Source of the DNA: Gigaspora margarita
Taxonomy: Eukaryota > Glomeromycota > Glomeromycetes > Diversisporales > Gigasporaceae
DNA length: 64,000 nt
Direction of reading: 5' to 3'
NCBI GenBank assembly: GCA_009809945.1
Contig: WTPW01000320.1
Location: forward strand, 97,444-161,443
Below the pieces are notes generated by a model. The model saw only the letters and a program-made list of their open reading frames with translations. It had not been told where the DNA came from and did no database searches. The number at the start of each line of letters is the position of its first letter. The stretch's first letter is position 1. A program made the position numbers and the translations under genes. Positions 11,935 through 24,689 of the stretch are shown in pieces.

Positions 11935-14010
11935 CTATAAATTTTAGAAAACTTAACAAAAAATTAGCCAAATTATTCTTTGGCTAAAATATGTAATTAT
12001 TTCAAACTTGAATAAATGTATTTGTTACACCCTATTACACATTTTTTGTCACAGTTAATAAGACCATATTAATGTTAAAATAAAGTTAAATTAGAGTTAG
12101 AATCAAGATTAATGCAAAATTGCAAAAGGATCATTTTTTGTTAAAAGTGCAATAGGTATCATCTTAGTAAAATTTTGAGTTATAAATAAACCTGTAACAA
12201 ATAAGAGTGTTATGGGGTGTGACAAATAGATTCCTCCTTCAAACTTTATACAACTTATTCCTATCACTTGCTTATATAAAGTTAATGGCATAATATTATA
12301 ATTAGCATAGTTCCCTATTTGACTTTAGCATATAGATTCAAATAAATTTTTTAATAAATGCCCCAGATTTACCTAATATTAAACTTATGGAACAAAAAAA
12401 AATCTATAATATGCAGAAATTCTGAGAACTTTTTTCATATTAGTAGAATCCACATATATTCTTAAAAAAATTTGTGGATTAAATTTTTAGTCTGCACTTC
12501 ACAAATTCTGCAGGCCAATTTTAAACACTGGGTACTGCTCTACCAAGTTTTCTCCTGAGGATAACAGGACCAGAAATACCTGACTGGGTCCTAAGAAGAT
12601 GGAAGAAAGTATCTGGAACCATTGTGTTCTGGTGGCACTGGATGGGTTGACAGGAGGAGTAGGGATCAGAAGGTTTAAATAGGCAATTCCTGTAGTTGGG
12701 TTGCAGGTATGGCAACTAGTGTAGAACCCTAGGGTGGATCACTTAAATTAGACACCAAAAGTGTATGTGTAGCTAGTTCTACTCTCATCAATGTAACAAA
12801 TTCCAGAAATCCCCATGTGGTTAACTGATGGCCTTAATATCTTGAATAAAAATTCCCAACTCCCAAGATGGGCACTTTGAATAAAAAATATATATATTTA
12901 TATGTATTGCAGTTACTGAATAGCAAATAATTTTTTTAAGATGAGAACTAGTTTTTATCTTTATTAATAATTCAACCTGCTGCTTTTTGTAAAGCTAGCT
13001 ACTTTATACGATTGCTTTGAATAAAATTAAATAAATTACATGCAAGAATTGAGGCTCAGACTATTTATTTGTAACCTAACCACTTGAGTGGTCATGACTC
13101 ATCTAGATTGTGAATAAATTCTATAACAGATTTTTTACAGTAATATAATAATTCCAATGCAAATTAACATCTGTGGTAACCAAATTTATATATTAATGTC
13201 AAGTAAGTGACAAAACTTTTCTCTAAAAAAATAATACTAGAAATCACAATAATTCTAATGCAAACCAACTCAACCACATACTATGCCAATCGGAATACAA
13301 AGTTTCTTAACAGCAATTTTACAGTATTTTATGATGGAAATTATGATAATTCTACTACAAACAAATTCAACCTTAACTACATAGAAACACAATTATCCTA
13401 ACTCGGACTAACTCAACCTTAATTACAGACCGTGGTCACCGGGATAGTAATTAAGTTCTGTAATAGCAACTCATGATAGAGATCAAGTCACCTAAAGCGC
13501 TCTTTCATTACAATTCATTGAAACCTAATAACCATCGCAGTTTAACCTATCCTATCTGCCACAGAGTAGTTATCACCAGTAGTGCTGTTTCTCACTCACT
13601 CTTCTGTTATGATAATACTCATTTGCTAATTTTTCCTGAGCATGTTATCATTTTTTCAATTGAATTTATTTTCAGCACCTTTGGCTAGCTAGCATTCTTC
13701 TAATCACATGATTGGTCATATTTATTCTTTTTAATCGAAGTATTTGAAATAATTTATTTACCTCTTTTTACCTTTTCATTTGTACTAATCTATTTAACAC
13801 TTACTAATATATTAAATTCAATAGATTAATAAATAAGTATAACATTTGAAATTGTGCACAAGTATTACGATTTTTTTTTGACAATGATTTTCTAATTATG
13901 AATTTTTGGCTTTATCAAAGTTGTAAGGGCGCTAGCGACGCCCATTTACATTTGTTAATTGATGTATTATATAAGATACAGAACTAACTTTACGGGAATT
14001 GTTAAGAATT
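11935..14010. other. Gene-free stretch with degenerate repeats
   Basis: At 13130-13460 there are three to four diverged copies of an 'ATTCTAATGCAAACCAACTCAACC'-like motif, which also occurs near 2350-2460 and 49300-49400, so this is probably a relic of that dispersed family. The short frames around 12109-12715 and 13207-13688 have no recognisable domain. Confidence 0.35.
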
Positions 14011-14222
14011 TTAAACTAATCTTAAGGCCCCCAACCCTATAAAACGCCGTCGTTTTATTACTATTAATAAAAAATATTTGTAAGCGTAAAAAAAAATAAA
14101 ATAAATGCATAAAATAAAAAATAAAACGAAAAGAAAATAACAAACATAATTGATTATGTAATAAAAGTAGAAAGAAAAGAATTCAATTATAATATGGTGT
14201 CTTTGACTTATAAATAACCCTA

Positions 14223-14639
14223 TCATCCAGTTTGAACTATACCTGCTGCACAGTAAGCAATTAAATAATCTTTTCGTGTAAGAGTAATTTGTATTTGGTA
14301 TAATTTTGGTAAACTTGACTGTGCTGGTATTTGCACAGTTTGAATAACTCTAACATTAGCCTTAATATTTGGAGGAAGAGGAAATGATTCACTCAGGAAT
14401 TTACCGAAGAAACCATATTGGTTAGAAAAAAAATCCACATTAATTTTTCTATTATCCCCAATATCTTTATCTACAATTGCATTAATATCCAAAGTAATGT
14501 TATTTCCAGTAACGGGAAGATCTGGTGTCATTTGTATGTTGGCAACATAGTTGCCAGAACAGCTCGTAAATTGAGTTGCATTGACAGTAAAAAGTGTTGT
14601 CAATAAAGTAAATACGAAAATGAGGTTTAGACTCATCAT
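14223..14639 (-). CDS. ML (MD-2-related lipid-recognition)-domain secreted protein, NPC2-like
   Basis: A 138-residue protein in one uninterrupted exon. Residues 1-21 form a classic signal peptide (hydrophobic core LNLIFVFTLLTTLF, small residues before the likely cut after A21). The rest shows alternating beta-strand patterning and two cysteines, C27 (TSCSGNY) and C130 (AYCAAG), placed at opposite ends like the disulfide that ties the first and last strands of ML/NPC2-type sandwiches. ML proteins bind single lipids such as sterols or phosphatidylglycerol/inositol and act in the vacuole or outside the cell; fungi of this type encode many. It is slightly shorter than usual family members and has fewer cysteines. 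The start is the first ATG of an ATG-ATG pair, placing the signal peptide at the terminus. It is the only complete gene in the first 24 kb. The assignment rests on pattern and remembered family likeness, not a search. Confidence 0.65.
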   Translation of the reverse strand: MMSLNLIFVFTLLTTLFTVNATQFTSCSGNYVANIQMTPDLPVTGNNITLDINAIVDKDIGDNRKINVDFFSNQYGFFGKFLSESFPLPPNIKANVRVIQTVQIPAQSSLPKLYQIQITLTRKDYLIAYCAAGIVQTG

Positions 14640-16780
14640 TTATTTTGAAGGTTTAACAGAGCAACTGATAACTGATATTTTGATTTTTAAGAAAAATGCT
14701 TCAAAGTTGCTTCCTTTTTATGAATTTCATACAAATAATATATTGTATAGGTTTATTTTAAATAACATAGGTAAACTACTTGATTTCATTTATATTAAAT
14801 TTCTTCCCAAATTTAAAGAATGCATAAACCAAGGAAAATCATAATCACAAAAGCTATGAAAACGGAACTATAATATTTGAGGCTAATTTAATGGAGTCAA
14901 AATATAACTTGGATTCGAATTAATTTGAGTAATTTCTAGTTAGAATTTATAATTGAATATTGACTCGTGTTATATAATAACTCAATTTAGTCCGAATCAA
15001 AAGTATTTACTCGAATCAAAATGCTAATTCAAATTAATCTCATTCATGGTTGCACATACAGTCTTTTTAAAATCTAAAAAAGTAATTATACTGTAAATAT
15101 ATATATTTATTGTAATAACACTATCATTTTCTGATCAACAATCCGTATTTTATGTAATACGTATGATCCATACTTTTTTCTTGTATAATCTTTTAAACAT
15201 ATGATTTGTGTGTTCTATTCAATCCATTCAAATGCAGATTAATGTTATTCGAATGATTTTTAAATTACTAATGTAAAATATTCCTATAAAAAATTTTGTT
15301 CGAATGTTTCCGTTATATCTCCTTATTTCTGTGAACACTCCGGAAATCTGCATATTTAAAGTAAGTTATTTACGCGATGTTCTCATTTAAGATGTTAGTC
15401 AATAAAATCATAAAATAAAACGAAACGAAATTTAATTAAAATTTGTAGTTAAAAATTCAAAATAAATGGTATTAAATATTACTATTAGGTAAGTAAATAA
15501 GTATCTAGTAATTTAGATAACATTTCTATAGTATTTATTTTATTTATTTACAAAATCTCAATGTTTAATTCTACATCTAATTTTACGTCTAATTCATATT
15601 CTAATTCTATGTTAAATTCTATATCTACTCAAATTTCTAATATTTTACACTATACAGACAGATCTCTCTAAATACATTGCGATGGAACCAATGATACGGG
15701 CCGATGCCAAATTCTCAGACCGACCCGGCTAATCGGCCCGGTCGACCGGGCCGATCATATAACAAGAGTGCAAAACAGTCTTATAATTTGATTTTCTCAA
15801 TATGAAAATAGTTAGAATTGCATTACAATATTTGTGCAATGTTTTGGTTATGGTCACGTCACTTATCTCATCAAAAAAATGTAGATCATTCCGAAATTTT
15901 TATCCAATTTAGTCACGTGCCTTGGTTATCATTGGTCAAAATTAACGCCACCTAAGAATTATTCATATTTAGTCCGAAATTTGAGAAATTGATAAATTTA
16001 ACCTTTAATACTTTACAAAATAACAAATTACAGAAAAAAATAATCCGTAAATCTGAAAGAGCAGAATTGAATTTACTATTTATACGGTTTATATTTTTAA
16101 TTTCACTTAAATTAAAAGACAAGATGCTATTTGAATTTAAATGAATTTTCTTTGATGACTATAAGTGACGTGAACCATACCAGAAATTACGCTATGGAGA
16201 TGCTTGAGGTAGTAGTTGATCTCAAAAAATCGACTTTAGTTAGTCGATATAATGATCAATACATCATAAGCACTAGGATACGGGACAGGACGGGTCGGGC
16301 GGGTTCATTTAAACTCGAATAAAAACCGACCCGGACCCGTCATAAAAATTTTTTATCGGGTCCATTCCAAAACCCGACCCGACCTGATCAAATCCGATCA
16401 TTTTGGTCAGCAGTCATATTTTTTCCGTCAGTCCTATCGGACAATTACGGGAAATTAAGGTCTCCGTCGGGTGACACCGAATGAGAATAGAGGGAAAAAA
16501 ATAGATGTCTAAATCGATTTTTACAGGGCTGTCTTCAAATTTCCGAGTCGGATGCGTTGGTTCTAGGTTGGCGTTTAGTCCTATTGTTAGCAGGTTCTAT
16601 AGCAACATTGTCAGCTGGGCATTTTTTACTTAATGAATGGATATGATTTATTAGTAAAAAATTTTTTATGATCTTGGAGCAAAATTGATCAATTCCGATC
16701 CAGCCTACCATGATTCCGACATATCTGACCCGTGTTACCCTTGCATACCGAACCCCTGCCGTATGCAATGTCACGGGACT
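14640..16780. other. Gene-free stretch with GC-rich repeat patches
   Basis: No gene is supported. Near 15655 'cagacagatctctcta' resembles a pogo/Tigger-type left terminus; a related one is at 56996. A 20-bp GC-rich palindrome, CGGCCCGGTCGACCGGGCCG, sits at about 15735-15754 in AT-rich DNA. At 16275-16400 a GGGTCGGG/CCCGACCC-rich patch looks like sub-terminal repeats of a broken hAT element. Confidence 0.4.
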
Positions 16781-16790
16781 GCTGCGCTAG

Positions 16791-16906
16791 ATGTGCAAGA
16801 TGTACCGGATGTGACAGATGTGCCACATGTACCGCATGTGCCTCATGTGACAGAAGTGTCACGTGTGCCGGATGTGTCACATGTTGTAATTAAGGCATAA
16901 GTGACT
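16791..16906. repeat. GATGTG-type 9-bp minisatellite
   Basis: Imperfect repeats of a nine-base unit (GATGTGCCA/CATGTACCG type) run through this stretch. Because the unit is a multiple of three it stays open on both strands and yields proline/valine/histidine-rich frames (DVP, HVP triplets) that need not be genes. The run continues at 17876 after an inserted hAT element. Confidence 0.75.
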
Positions 16907-16914
16907 GATGTGAT

Positions 16915-17875
16915 TAGTGATGGGCCACGCGCGGGATCCGCGCGTGATCCCGCGCGGGATCCCGCGCGGGATTCAAAATCCCGCGTGCGGGATTTTTAAT
17001 ATAAGATTATTTGGCCTGCATTAGCATATCATCTGGCCCGCATTAACAAATTATCCGGCCAGCTTTAACATAAGTGGGCCAATGACTAATTAGTATTTGA
17101 TGTACATAAAAATATTATGACGCGTTAACTTTTTATTTGTTTCTCGTTCGCATATATATACGTACGTACAGAGATAATGCGCAAACTGTACGCTGAAATA
17201 AATTTTTAAATTGTCATTATTAATCAAATGGGAATCTAGACTTTTAATTTCTTGCATAAATAATACATCAAGAATATTGTGTACCATATGGGCAAAAATC
17301 TCCAATAAGGTAAATAAAATTCGAGCCAATCATTTATGTGATATTAGATGATTATTGAGTGTAAAAGTGACTATTTGATAAGCCCGATTATGAATTTCTT
17401 ATTAGTCGTTTATGAATTTTTGTACGTATATAACCTGGTTACCTATAAATTTTTGTACGTATGTACCTGATCACTTATAAATTTTAGTACATTTATACCT
17501 GATTATGCGCCTGATTACTTATAAATTTTTATACGCTTATGTGATTTGATCTCTGTGTTGCCATTATAATTTTGAATATATCTTTATATAATAATATTTA
17601 AAAACAAATTGAGAAAATTAAGGCAAATCTGAATTAATAAATTTGATAATTATAAGATTTAGATGTTTAAATGTAGGCAAAATCTATATAAGCATTGGTA
17701 TTTGTAATAAATGCAGTAAGATTTATAAGAAATGATTATTATTTTAATAAGAAATAACATTCCTAGCGGTGATTTATATATATATATTTATTTATCGTGA
17801 AAAAATCAGAAACTCTACTCGATCCCGCGAATCCCGCGCGGGATTTTTAAAAAAATCGGGATTTGCCCATCACTA
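16915..17875. mobile_element. hAT-like MITE with CCCGCG-rich end
   Basis: The ends TAGTGATGGGC and GCCCATCACTA are perfect inverted repeats with an 8-bp TSD GATGTGAT (16907-16914, 17876-17883). The left sub-terminal zone (16927-16998) is a GC-rich block of alternating GCGCGGGATCCCGCGC palindromes, with a shorter version at 17822-17845. The centre is AT-rich with no transposase. The target lies in the GATGTG minisatellite. Confidence 0.8.
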
Positions 17876-18276
17876 GATGTGATCGAAGTGGCATAAGTGA
17901 TAGATCGGTCATTTATGACCCAAGTGTCATATGTATTTATTAGTAGATAGTTTCTTATAAATATGGGCGAGATTCGCTCCACTTTGTAGGCATGCTTTGC
18001 CATGGTATCTTAATATATTAATAAAGGACACTATAATCGATTCTATAAAATATATCACACACTCTTTCGAATTGCCAAATCACACTATAATATAAACCCT
18101 CTCGCTTGTATAAATACTAACAACTACGATACACCACTGCACAGTTTGTGTCTCTGTGCTCACGTGACTCCCTGTCGATAGTTGCTCCGTTAGCCTCGAT
18201 TTCCGAGAGGTATTCGAAGGTTAACACCCGCAATTTTGGGGACCCCCCTGTATGAGTTGTCAAAATCGAACAATTG

Positions 18277-18279
<3 letters not shown>

Positions 18280-18308
<29 letters not shown>
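18280..18308 (+). repeat. Poly(A) run of 29
   Basis: An uninterrupted run of A followed by TTTTTT. It could be a retroposed tail, but no source element is recognisable upstream. The neighbouring stretches 18320-18400 and 18755-18830 share a diverged block ('gtaatg.aaa.', 'acctaag'), so they may be arms of one degraded repeat. Confidence 0.6.
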
Positions 18309-18312
<4 letters not shown>

Positions 18313-18932
18313 TTGAAAAATTGAAAAAATGGGTCAGCTGGTAATGTAAAACGAAAAATCAACGTTGCATGGCCTTAGACCTAAGAGTCAAAAAAAAATC
18401 AGAAACCTCAGTCCCAGGGCAACACCCGGGTTCTGAGAGCTAGTTTATTGTACCAAACTCATCTAACTTAGTTGATAAGATATTTAATCTAAAGGTTAAA
18501 AATATTTACTTAGAAACAATTTGCTTGGTTTCATTATCATATAAATTCCACTGACCATACATGTGTTCATATTTGTTGACTATAATTAATCCAAAATGTT
18601 CCGATATCCCTCCATTATTTTTCTGATTTTAATGGCTACTAATTTATGATAATCAATATCGATTTTTTGAACTATATTTATTAGTATGATCAAAATAAAT
18701 ACTATTATACTTGTTTTAGAAGAATTGGGACTAAAAAAAAAAATTGGGTTTTTGAAAAATTTGGATCGGTGAGTAATGCAAAGTAAAAATTTAACCTTGC
18801 GTGACTTAATACCTGGATGGGTATGATCAGATTTTACAGGTCAATAAACAGAAACCCAAACCCGACCCGATGCTTTAATAGACCCAACCCGAACCTGACC
18901 TGATTTATAATGGGTCTATAATTTGAACCGAC

Positions 18933-19906
18933 TAGGGCTGTTAATCGGTCCGTCCGGTCCGCCCTGGTTAGAAGACTGCCAGTCTTTTAAAAAACCGGAC
19001 CGGACTGTGGTCTAGGACCGAATAGGACCGAATAGAGCTTCAATACTTTACAATAAGCTTTTCAAATTTATAATATTTACCTATATGATATAAGAGGAGC
19101 AATAATTTATACGTTTGATAATTTTAGTCATACATAAATTATTGATTAAAAAATAATATAGTATACTAATATAGCAAAATAACACCTTTTAATTAACTTC
19201 GTAAGTATGAACATTATAGTTAAAATCAGTTAAAAAGAATAATATAATCTATAATTTGACAATAATGGTACATTATTTACATGAGAATCGAGAAGATTAC
19301 ACTTATTTCGGATTTGAAAAATATACTGTATTTGCATATGGGGTCTGTTCCTTGAAAATGACCTTACGGGACATAGTAAATCATATGATCCAAACTTGAT
19401 TTTCAAGGAACAAACCCCATATAGGTGTTGTTTTGGAATACGAGTTTGAGGCAAGCTAATAGTTAATTTAGTCGAATGCAAATTATCATTTTTTCATTAA
19501 AAATCCTCAGCTAAATTAATCATTAGCTTGTTTCAAACGTGTTCCAAAATAATGCCCATAGGCGTTATTTCGCACAAATACAGTGCAAATTGTAAATCAA
19601 CTGATCACGCTATTGCTGTCATTAATAAATTTCTCTATTTTATTAACGTTAACTACAGCCCGTTCTCATTATACATTATACTTGGTTTAATCTTATTTAA
19701 CAAACTAAGGGGTTTGTAATTGAATTTTGACCAAAAACAACATTTTATAGTTGTTTCAAAATGTGGTTTATCATAATATTTAGTTTATTTGACAGTTACT
19801 ATTAGGACCGACGGTCCTTTCGGTCCGTCTTAAAAAGGACCGGACCGGCCCGATCCTTGGACGGAAGAAGGACCGTCGGACCGGACCGTACCGATTAACA
19901 GCCCTA
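18933..19906. mobile_element. hAT-like MITE with 17-bp termini
   Basis: The termini TAGGGCTGTTAATCGGT and ACCGATTAACAGCCCTA are perfect inverted repeats. Sub-terminal GGACCG/CGGTCC repeats are dense on both sides (18945-19035, 19805-19895). The flanks GAACCGAC and AACCCGAC agree at 6 of 8 positions, consistent with an old 8-bp TSD. It lies within another CCCGACC-rich element (about 18815-19965). Palindromic sequence at about 19305-19590 is a further nested insertion. Confidence 0.7.
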
Positions 19907-19965
19907 AACCCGACCTGACCTGCAAAATTTTGGGTCAAATCCGACCTGTTCCGCACCCACTGTGA

Positions 19966-22353
19966 AGCATACTTAAATTATGATATTATTAATAATATAA
20001 AGAGATTAATGGCTTTTTATACAAAAATTTCTTGTAAATTTTATTTTTGATATTATGGGGCAATAATAAATTTTAACTATGCTGCATATAATAGGAATGC
20101 ATGCAGCATATTATGCGCATGCATAGTAAGAAAAATACTATTTTGCCTATCTCTAGTCATGATGTTGCAACTACTGTTGTGATCTGGAAGAGCTTTTCTA
20201 TTTGACGCTGCTTATTGATTATTAATATCAAAGGCAATCATTATATAGGTATGCTTATTCTGCTTATAATTAAAGATTACTGTGTTGATCTTATATAATT
20301 ATGCTATTAGTATTGTCAACCTTATGCAGAAAAAATTCTTTTATTTAATTATTATTAATTGAGAGCTAAGAGTTTTACACATGTTATATTTATATAATTT
20401 TACTTCCAGGAGTTTCAATATTAAATGTTTAATGATTCCAATGTTCCAGAAACATTTAAAAAAATTTAGAAACACTAGATCTAAACTTTATATACCCTTC
20501 TAGAAACAAACTGTGAACATAAATTTAAAATTTAAATTCTTATAGTTGAAAATATATTTTAGAATTTATGATAAAAAAGATTCAAGGTTTTTTTATGGGT
20601 CTCAGATGTATATGATAACTTTCTTGTGATTGGTTGATCACATAAACTGAATAACATGTAATAATTGGCTATCTATACAAAATGTGGCAATAAACCAATC
20701 AAATTAAAGGGTTTTTGGAAACTTTTATTTCTATCATTTTTTACCTTAACAAAAGAATAAAAAGGAAAAAGCTTATACATATATTTTTTATATGCATATT
20801 ATACCTTTATACTAAATTAATATAATATTTAAAGATTTATAGTTTATTATTCCTTAAGTCTTTTGAAATTTAAAGTGAATTTGCTCAGAATTTTGGTATA
20901 AAAATTATATTGATCTATTTTTTTAAACAATTAATGTATTTAAATAAGATTTTTTTTGATAATATTTGAAATAAAGATTATGTTTTGTTAAATTTGTATT
21001 TAAATTCTAAGACAAAACTTTTACTTATAAACAAAAATATAAATATTAAAAATAAAATATATTTAACTAATAAAATAATTTATTATTTTTTAATAGAAAA
21101 TTTATTAATTTACACTAGTGTTTATACACGGGTATTAATTTTGGATTTACAATTTTGTGTAACAAATAATTTTTATTAATGAAAAAGTAAACCCGCGTTT
21201 ATAGTTAGGGTAAGGGTGGGTTTGGGATTGGGAGCGGGAGTTAGTTTATACCAAAATTTCACGAGGAGTTTTTTTTGTTAGAAGCCAAAAGGTGGTTTCA
21301 TAATCGAAACTTCAAGATATTAGTTGGTTTTTTATATACCTCATGTACAAACACCCGTGTACAAATAGAAATTGCCTTTTTAATAATCTCTTTAAATTTA
21401 ATTTTAGTTCTATAGTTTTTAATAAAAATTATAGTGTAAATAAAGAAGCACAATATTCATTATTGTAACTTTCATGATTTACTTGTAAAAAGTAAGACTT
21501 GTATTAGAAATAAAAAATTTTTATAGATGAAAATATATAAAATTTTAAAAATTTAAAAAAAAATTTATAATAAAAAATCCAAATGAAAACTTTAAGCTTT
21601 TAGTTCTATGGTTTTTAATAAAAATTATAGTTTAAATAAAGAAACAACTTTCATTATTGTAACTTTCATGATTTACTTGTAAAAATTAAGACTTGTATTA
21701 AAAATAAAAAATTTTTATAGATGGAAATATATAAAATTTTAAAAATTTAAAGAAAAAATTTTATAATAAAAAATCCAAATGAAAACTTAAGCTTTTATTA
21801 CTTTTAAGAAGTTTTTTTAATAATGAATTTAAAAATTTTTTTAATAAGATATTTAAAAATATCTCAAATATATTTTATTTAAAAAATAAAATTTTTTAAA
21901 AAAATTTAGTGCTAATTTGCACGAAAAATGGGTTTTATAGATACCAAGAACTGGTTTTAATAAGACTCATTAGAGCCTTGTAGTAATCTCTACACATGCA
22001 GCATTTTTCAACTCTTTATTGACTTTATTTTATGTATTAATGTTTCTTTGCGCTAAAACCTCTTTAACGTAGTTATAATTTTTTTATCTATTTCTAAAAA
22101 AAGCTTACACAGCATTTTTAATAATCCAGCTATATTTAATGATCTGTAATAACATATAGTTCTATAGCCACAACATACATAGAAATTTCCCCTTCTAATT
22201 ATGGCCTCTAGATGTGGATTATTTAGGATAGTAACTATTAGAACCTCTTTGAAGATAAAGATGGGTTTAATGTTTATTTTTACTTGTGAAATGTTACATT
22301 ATAAAAAGTACTTTAAACTGTATAAATACAATTGTAAGTGATTGACCAATTAG
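19966..22353. repeat. Gene-free stretch containing a 196-bp tandem duplication
   Basis: The region is AT-rich with no gene. At 21406-21601 and 21602-21795 two near-identical copies of a roughly 196-bp unit ('agttctat.gtttttaata' to 'aaacttaagcttt') lie head to tail; a diverged copy is inside the 2470-3123 element. Near 21190-21260 a GGGTAAGGGTGGGTTTGGG-like run resembles the telomere-like module noted elsewhere. Confidence 0.5.
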
Positions 22354-22361
22354 AAGAAAGT

Positions 22362-22855
22362 CAAGGTTGGTAAATGACCTAGTCATTTACTCAAATTTAA
22401 ATGACCAAGTCATTTGGATAAATGACCAGGTCATTTGGTTCATGAGGCCATTTTGGTCGTTTTACGTATGAACTAATTTTATTGATCAGATAACTAACAT
22501 AAAAAGTTATTGAATGTTATGATTTCACTAATCGATAATCGTAGCTACATATAAAAGTCAAATATTATTGTGTTAATCGATATTTGCAAACTAAATAAAG
22601 CTGTTTGTCTGAACAACTTTGTATAAGATGTTAATATTGATTAAATTAGTAAAATTTAACTTTTTTATTAGTTAAAATTACCGATGATATTTTATAAAAA
22701 TTACTTATTGTCTAATATTTAATTTTGATTGGCTGAACGACATTAGATTATCACTTAACAAATGCTAAATGACTTTCTATGGGTCATTTGAATGTGAAAT
22801 AACCCAATGACTGGTACTAATCATTTGGGTCATTTCAAGTCATTTACCTTCCTGG
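22362..22855. mobile_element. hAT-like MITE
   Basis: The left end CAAGGTTGGTAAATGAC and the reverse complement of the right end, CCAGGAAGGTAAATGAC, agree at 14 of 17 positions. An 8-bp TSD AAGAAAGT flanks it (22354-22361, 22856-22863). Sub-terminal ATGACC.AGTCATTT repeats occupy 22373-22440 and 22780-22850. No ORF. Confidence 0.75.
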
Positions 22856-22863
22856 AAGAAAGT

Positions 22864-24163
22864 TATCCCATATGTCTCAGATCCAGGATCTCAAATCCGT
22901 CGTGCAACCTTACACCAACGAAAGTATCGTATGCAACATTTACATACAGAAAACCAGAAAAATAGCAACGAAAGTACGTACATACGTACGTACGTACATA
23001 TGTACGTACGACATTTATTACTGCATACGATAATAAATCATTTGTACTGCGATGGTATACTACATGAACGTAATTGAGTTAGCATCGCCACATATATGTT
23101 CACACTTCTATTCGCCACTATACAATTTCTTTGATTTATTGGTGCAATGAACTATTGATCGACATTTACATTACCATAAAAAGGGTCCTTTAAAGCCAGT
23201 ACCTTCACATTATGATCTACATACTACATAAATTGCATTTTGATATATATATAACCTTCTAACCATAACTGCATCAAAAACGTAGTCCTAAATGGTACCT
23301 GGCTTTAACGTCCCCCCATAAAAGGTGCAATCAATCTTTTCCATATTTGGTAAAATACTGGTAAAATCACTGACTATACTGAGGTAGTTATTCTATCACC
23401 TAAATTCATTTTTCATTTAGATATTATTGAAAATTTTTTTTCCCTCTGGCAAAGATGCCATGGGACGCCATTGGCGTTCATGATATCATTGAAATTTAAA
23501 TTGTTCAGTGTAGGATTTTATTTTACTGTAATACATAATCGTTAACATTTAAATTCTTGTGCTTTTTCAATTGTATAACAGTTATTAGTCAAATTTATTT
23601 CTTTATTTCGAATCATTGAAATTTTAATTTGTTCAAAATAGGATTTTTAGTTTACTGTAATACATGTATTATTGACCATTTAAATCCTTGTTGTACTTTG
23701 TTCAAATCGTATGATATTTCTGCAAGTAGTCGATGGAGCAAAGCCTCATTATCGGTATTACTCAATACCAAATAAAGCTGCTACCAGGGTATATTTTCTC
23801 ATTAGGATGTCATTGAAGATTTTAATTTATTCAAAATAGGACTTTTAGTTTGCTGTAATACATAAATTCTTTGTAAGTAATCGATAGAGCAAAGCCCACA
23901 TTATCGGTATTACTCATTACAAATTGAGCTACTACCCGAGTTCATGGGTCATTAGTCAACACTTGTCTTGATCCACGGATTTGCTATGTTTAGTCCTGGC
24001 TAACAGCTCTATTACCAAAACGAATCTTATAACAAAATAAATATTTATAAACATTTATGCATAAACGTGTTAGTGGCTTCCAATCCAACAAAAAAATAAA
24101 TAAAAAAAGCCAAAAATCGTTCAAAAGTCTGCAACCATATTGAAACTTGGTTAAAATTTTACT
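22864..24163. other. Upstream region of the SLR exon, with simple and degenerate repeats
   Basis: It contains a GTAC microsatellite (about 22974-23010), an inverted pair around GGTCCTTTAAAGCCAGTACC (23186) and GGTACCTGGCTTTAACG (23295), and at about 23485-23935 three diverged direct copies of a block with 'ttgttcaaaataggatttttagtttactgtaatacat'. The promoter of the SLR exon should lie just before 24164, but I see no clear core element. Confidence 0.4.
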
Positions 24164-24390
24164 ATGGACTCAGGCGTACTGTTCGAACAAGGAAAGCGTT
24201 ATCTAAATGAAGAAAATGCAAAAGATAAAGAAAAAGCGTTCGAATGTTTCTTGAAATCTGCCGAATTAGATCATGTTGATGGAATGGTTAACGTCGCCGA
24301 TTGTTATCTAAACGGAATTGGAACCGAAAAAGACGAATATGAGGCTATGCAATGGTATCAAAAATCTGCAAATCTGGGGGATGCCCGCGC
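24164..24390 (+). CDS. Sel1-like repeat exon (first exon of SLR gene, module A)
   Basis: The exon encodes 75 complete codons plus two bases, starting MDSGVLFEQGKRYL and containing two SLR helical hairpins: one with KAFECFLKSAELDHVDGMVNVADCYLNGIGTEKD and one starting YEAMQWYQKSANLGDARA. SLR proteins form TPR-like superhelices used as scaffolds; in these fungi they are often joined to TKL kinases. The ATG gives a sensible SLR start, and no in-frame SLR sequence precedes it. The exon runs into a perfect 5' splice site GTAAGTATAT at 24391, leaving 'GC' (phase 2), so it cannot be the whole protein. Next comes the longest of the three intron-like arrays. The reading frame is undamaged, unlike the SLR segments at 34.7 and 39.1 kb. 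I do not see which downstream exon completes it; the 34.7-kb SLR exon is possible. Confidence 0.75.
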
Positions 24391-24546
24391 GTAAGTATAT
24401 TGTTTATTCATTGATACCGTTCTTGTGCAAACTCTTTGATCATAGGTTTTTTCTTGTTATTCTTGTATGCTATTACGTAAGCACAATAATCCCGCACTTG
24501 AAACTCAGTCAACCATGACTTGTAAAGCAAGATCTTAATTGCACAA

Positions 24547-24628
24547 TAACATCGATATCGGATCATATGATGATAAATATCATAAAAATTTCATGATATT
24601 AATCGTTGTATATCCAATATCTTATAAG
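24547..24628. mobile_element. Small hairpin MITE at the head of array A
   Basis: GATATCGGATCATATGATG... and ...TATATCCAATATC form imperfect inverted arms around 'aaaaattt'. The same terminal motif (ATATTGG.TCATGC.ATGAT) bounds the palindrome at 10547-10690. The insertion explains the irregular spacing between exon 1 and array unit 1. Confidence 0.5.
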
Positions 24629-24689
24629 TATTGTAAATATTTAATGGTTTTTAAAATTCTCTATTGAATATTACTTCTCTGTTCTTAAT

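Noticed and set aside
14011..14226. ORF overlapping the end of the ML gene
   Set aside because: Phe/Tyr/Ile-rich translation of A/T-rich DNA next to the ML stop codon; no domain and no sign of an operon in a eukaryote.
16685..16900. Coding gene of the valine/proline repeat
   Set aside because: The frame is kept open by a 9-bp minisatellite on both strands; no conserved flanking sequence.
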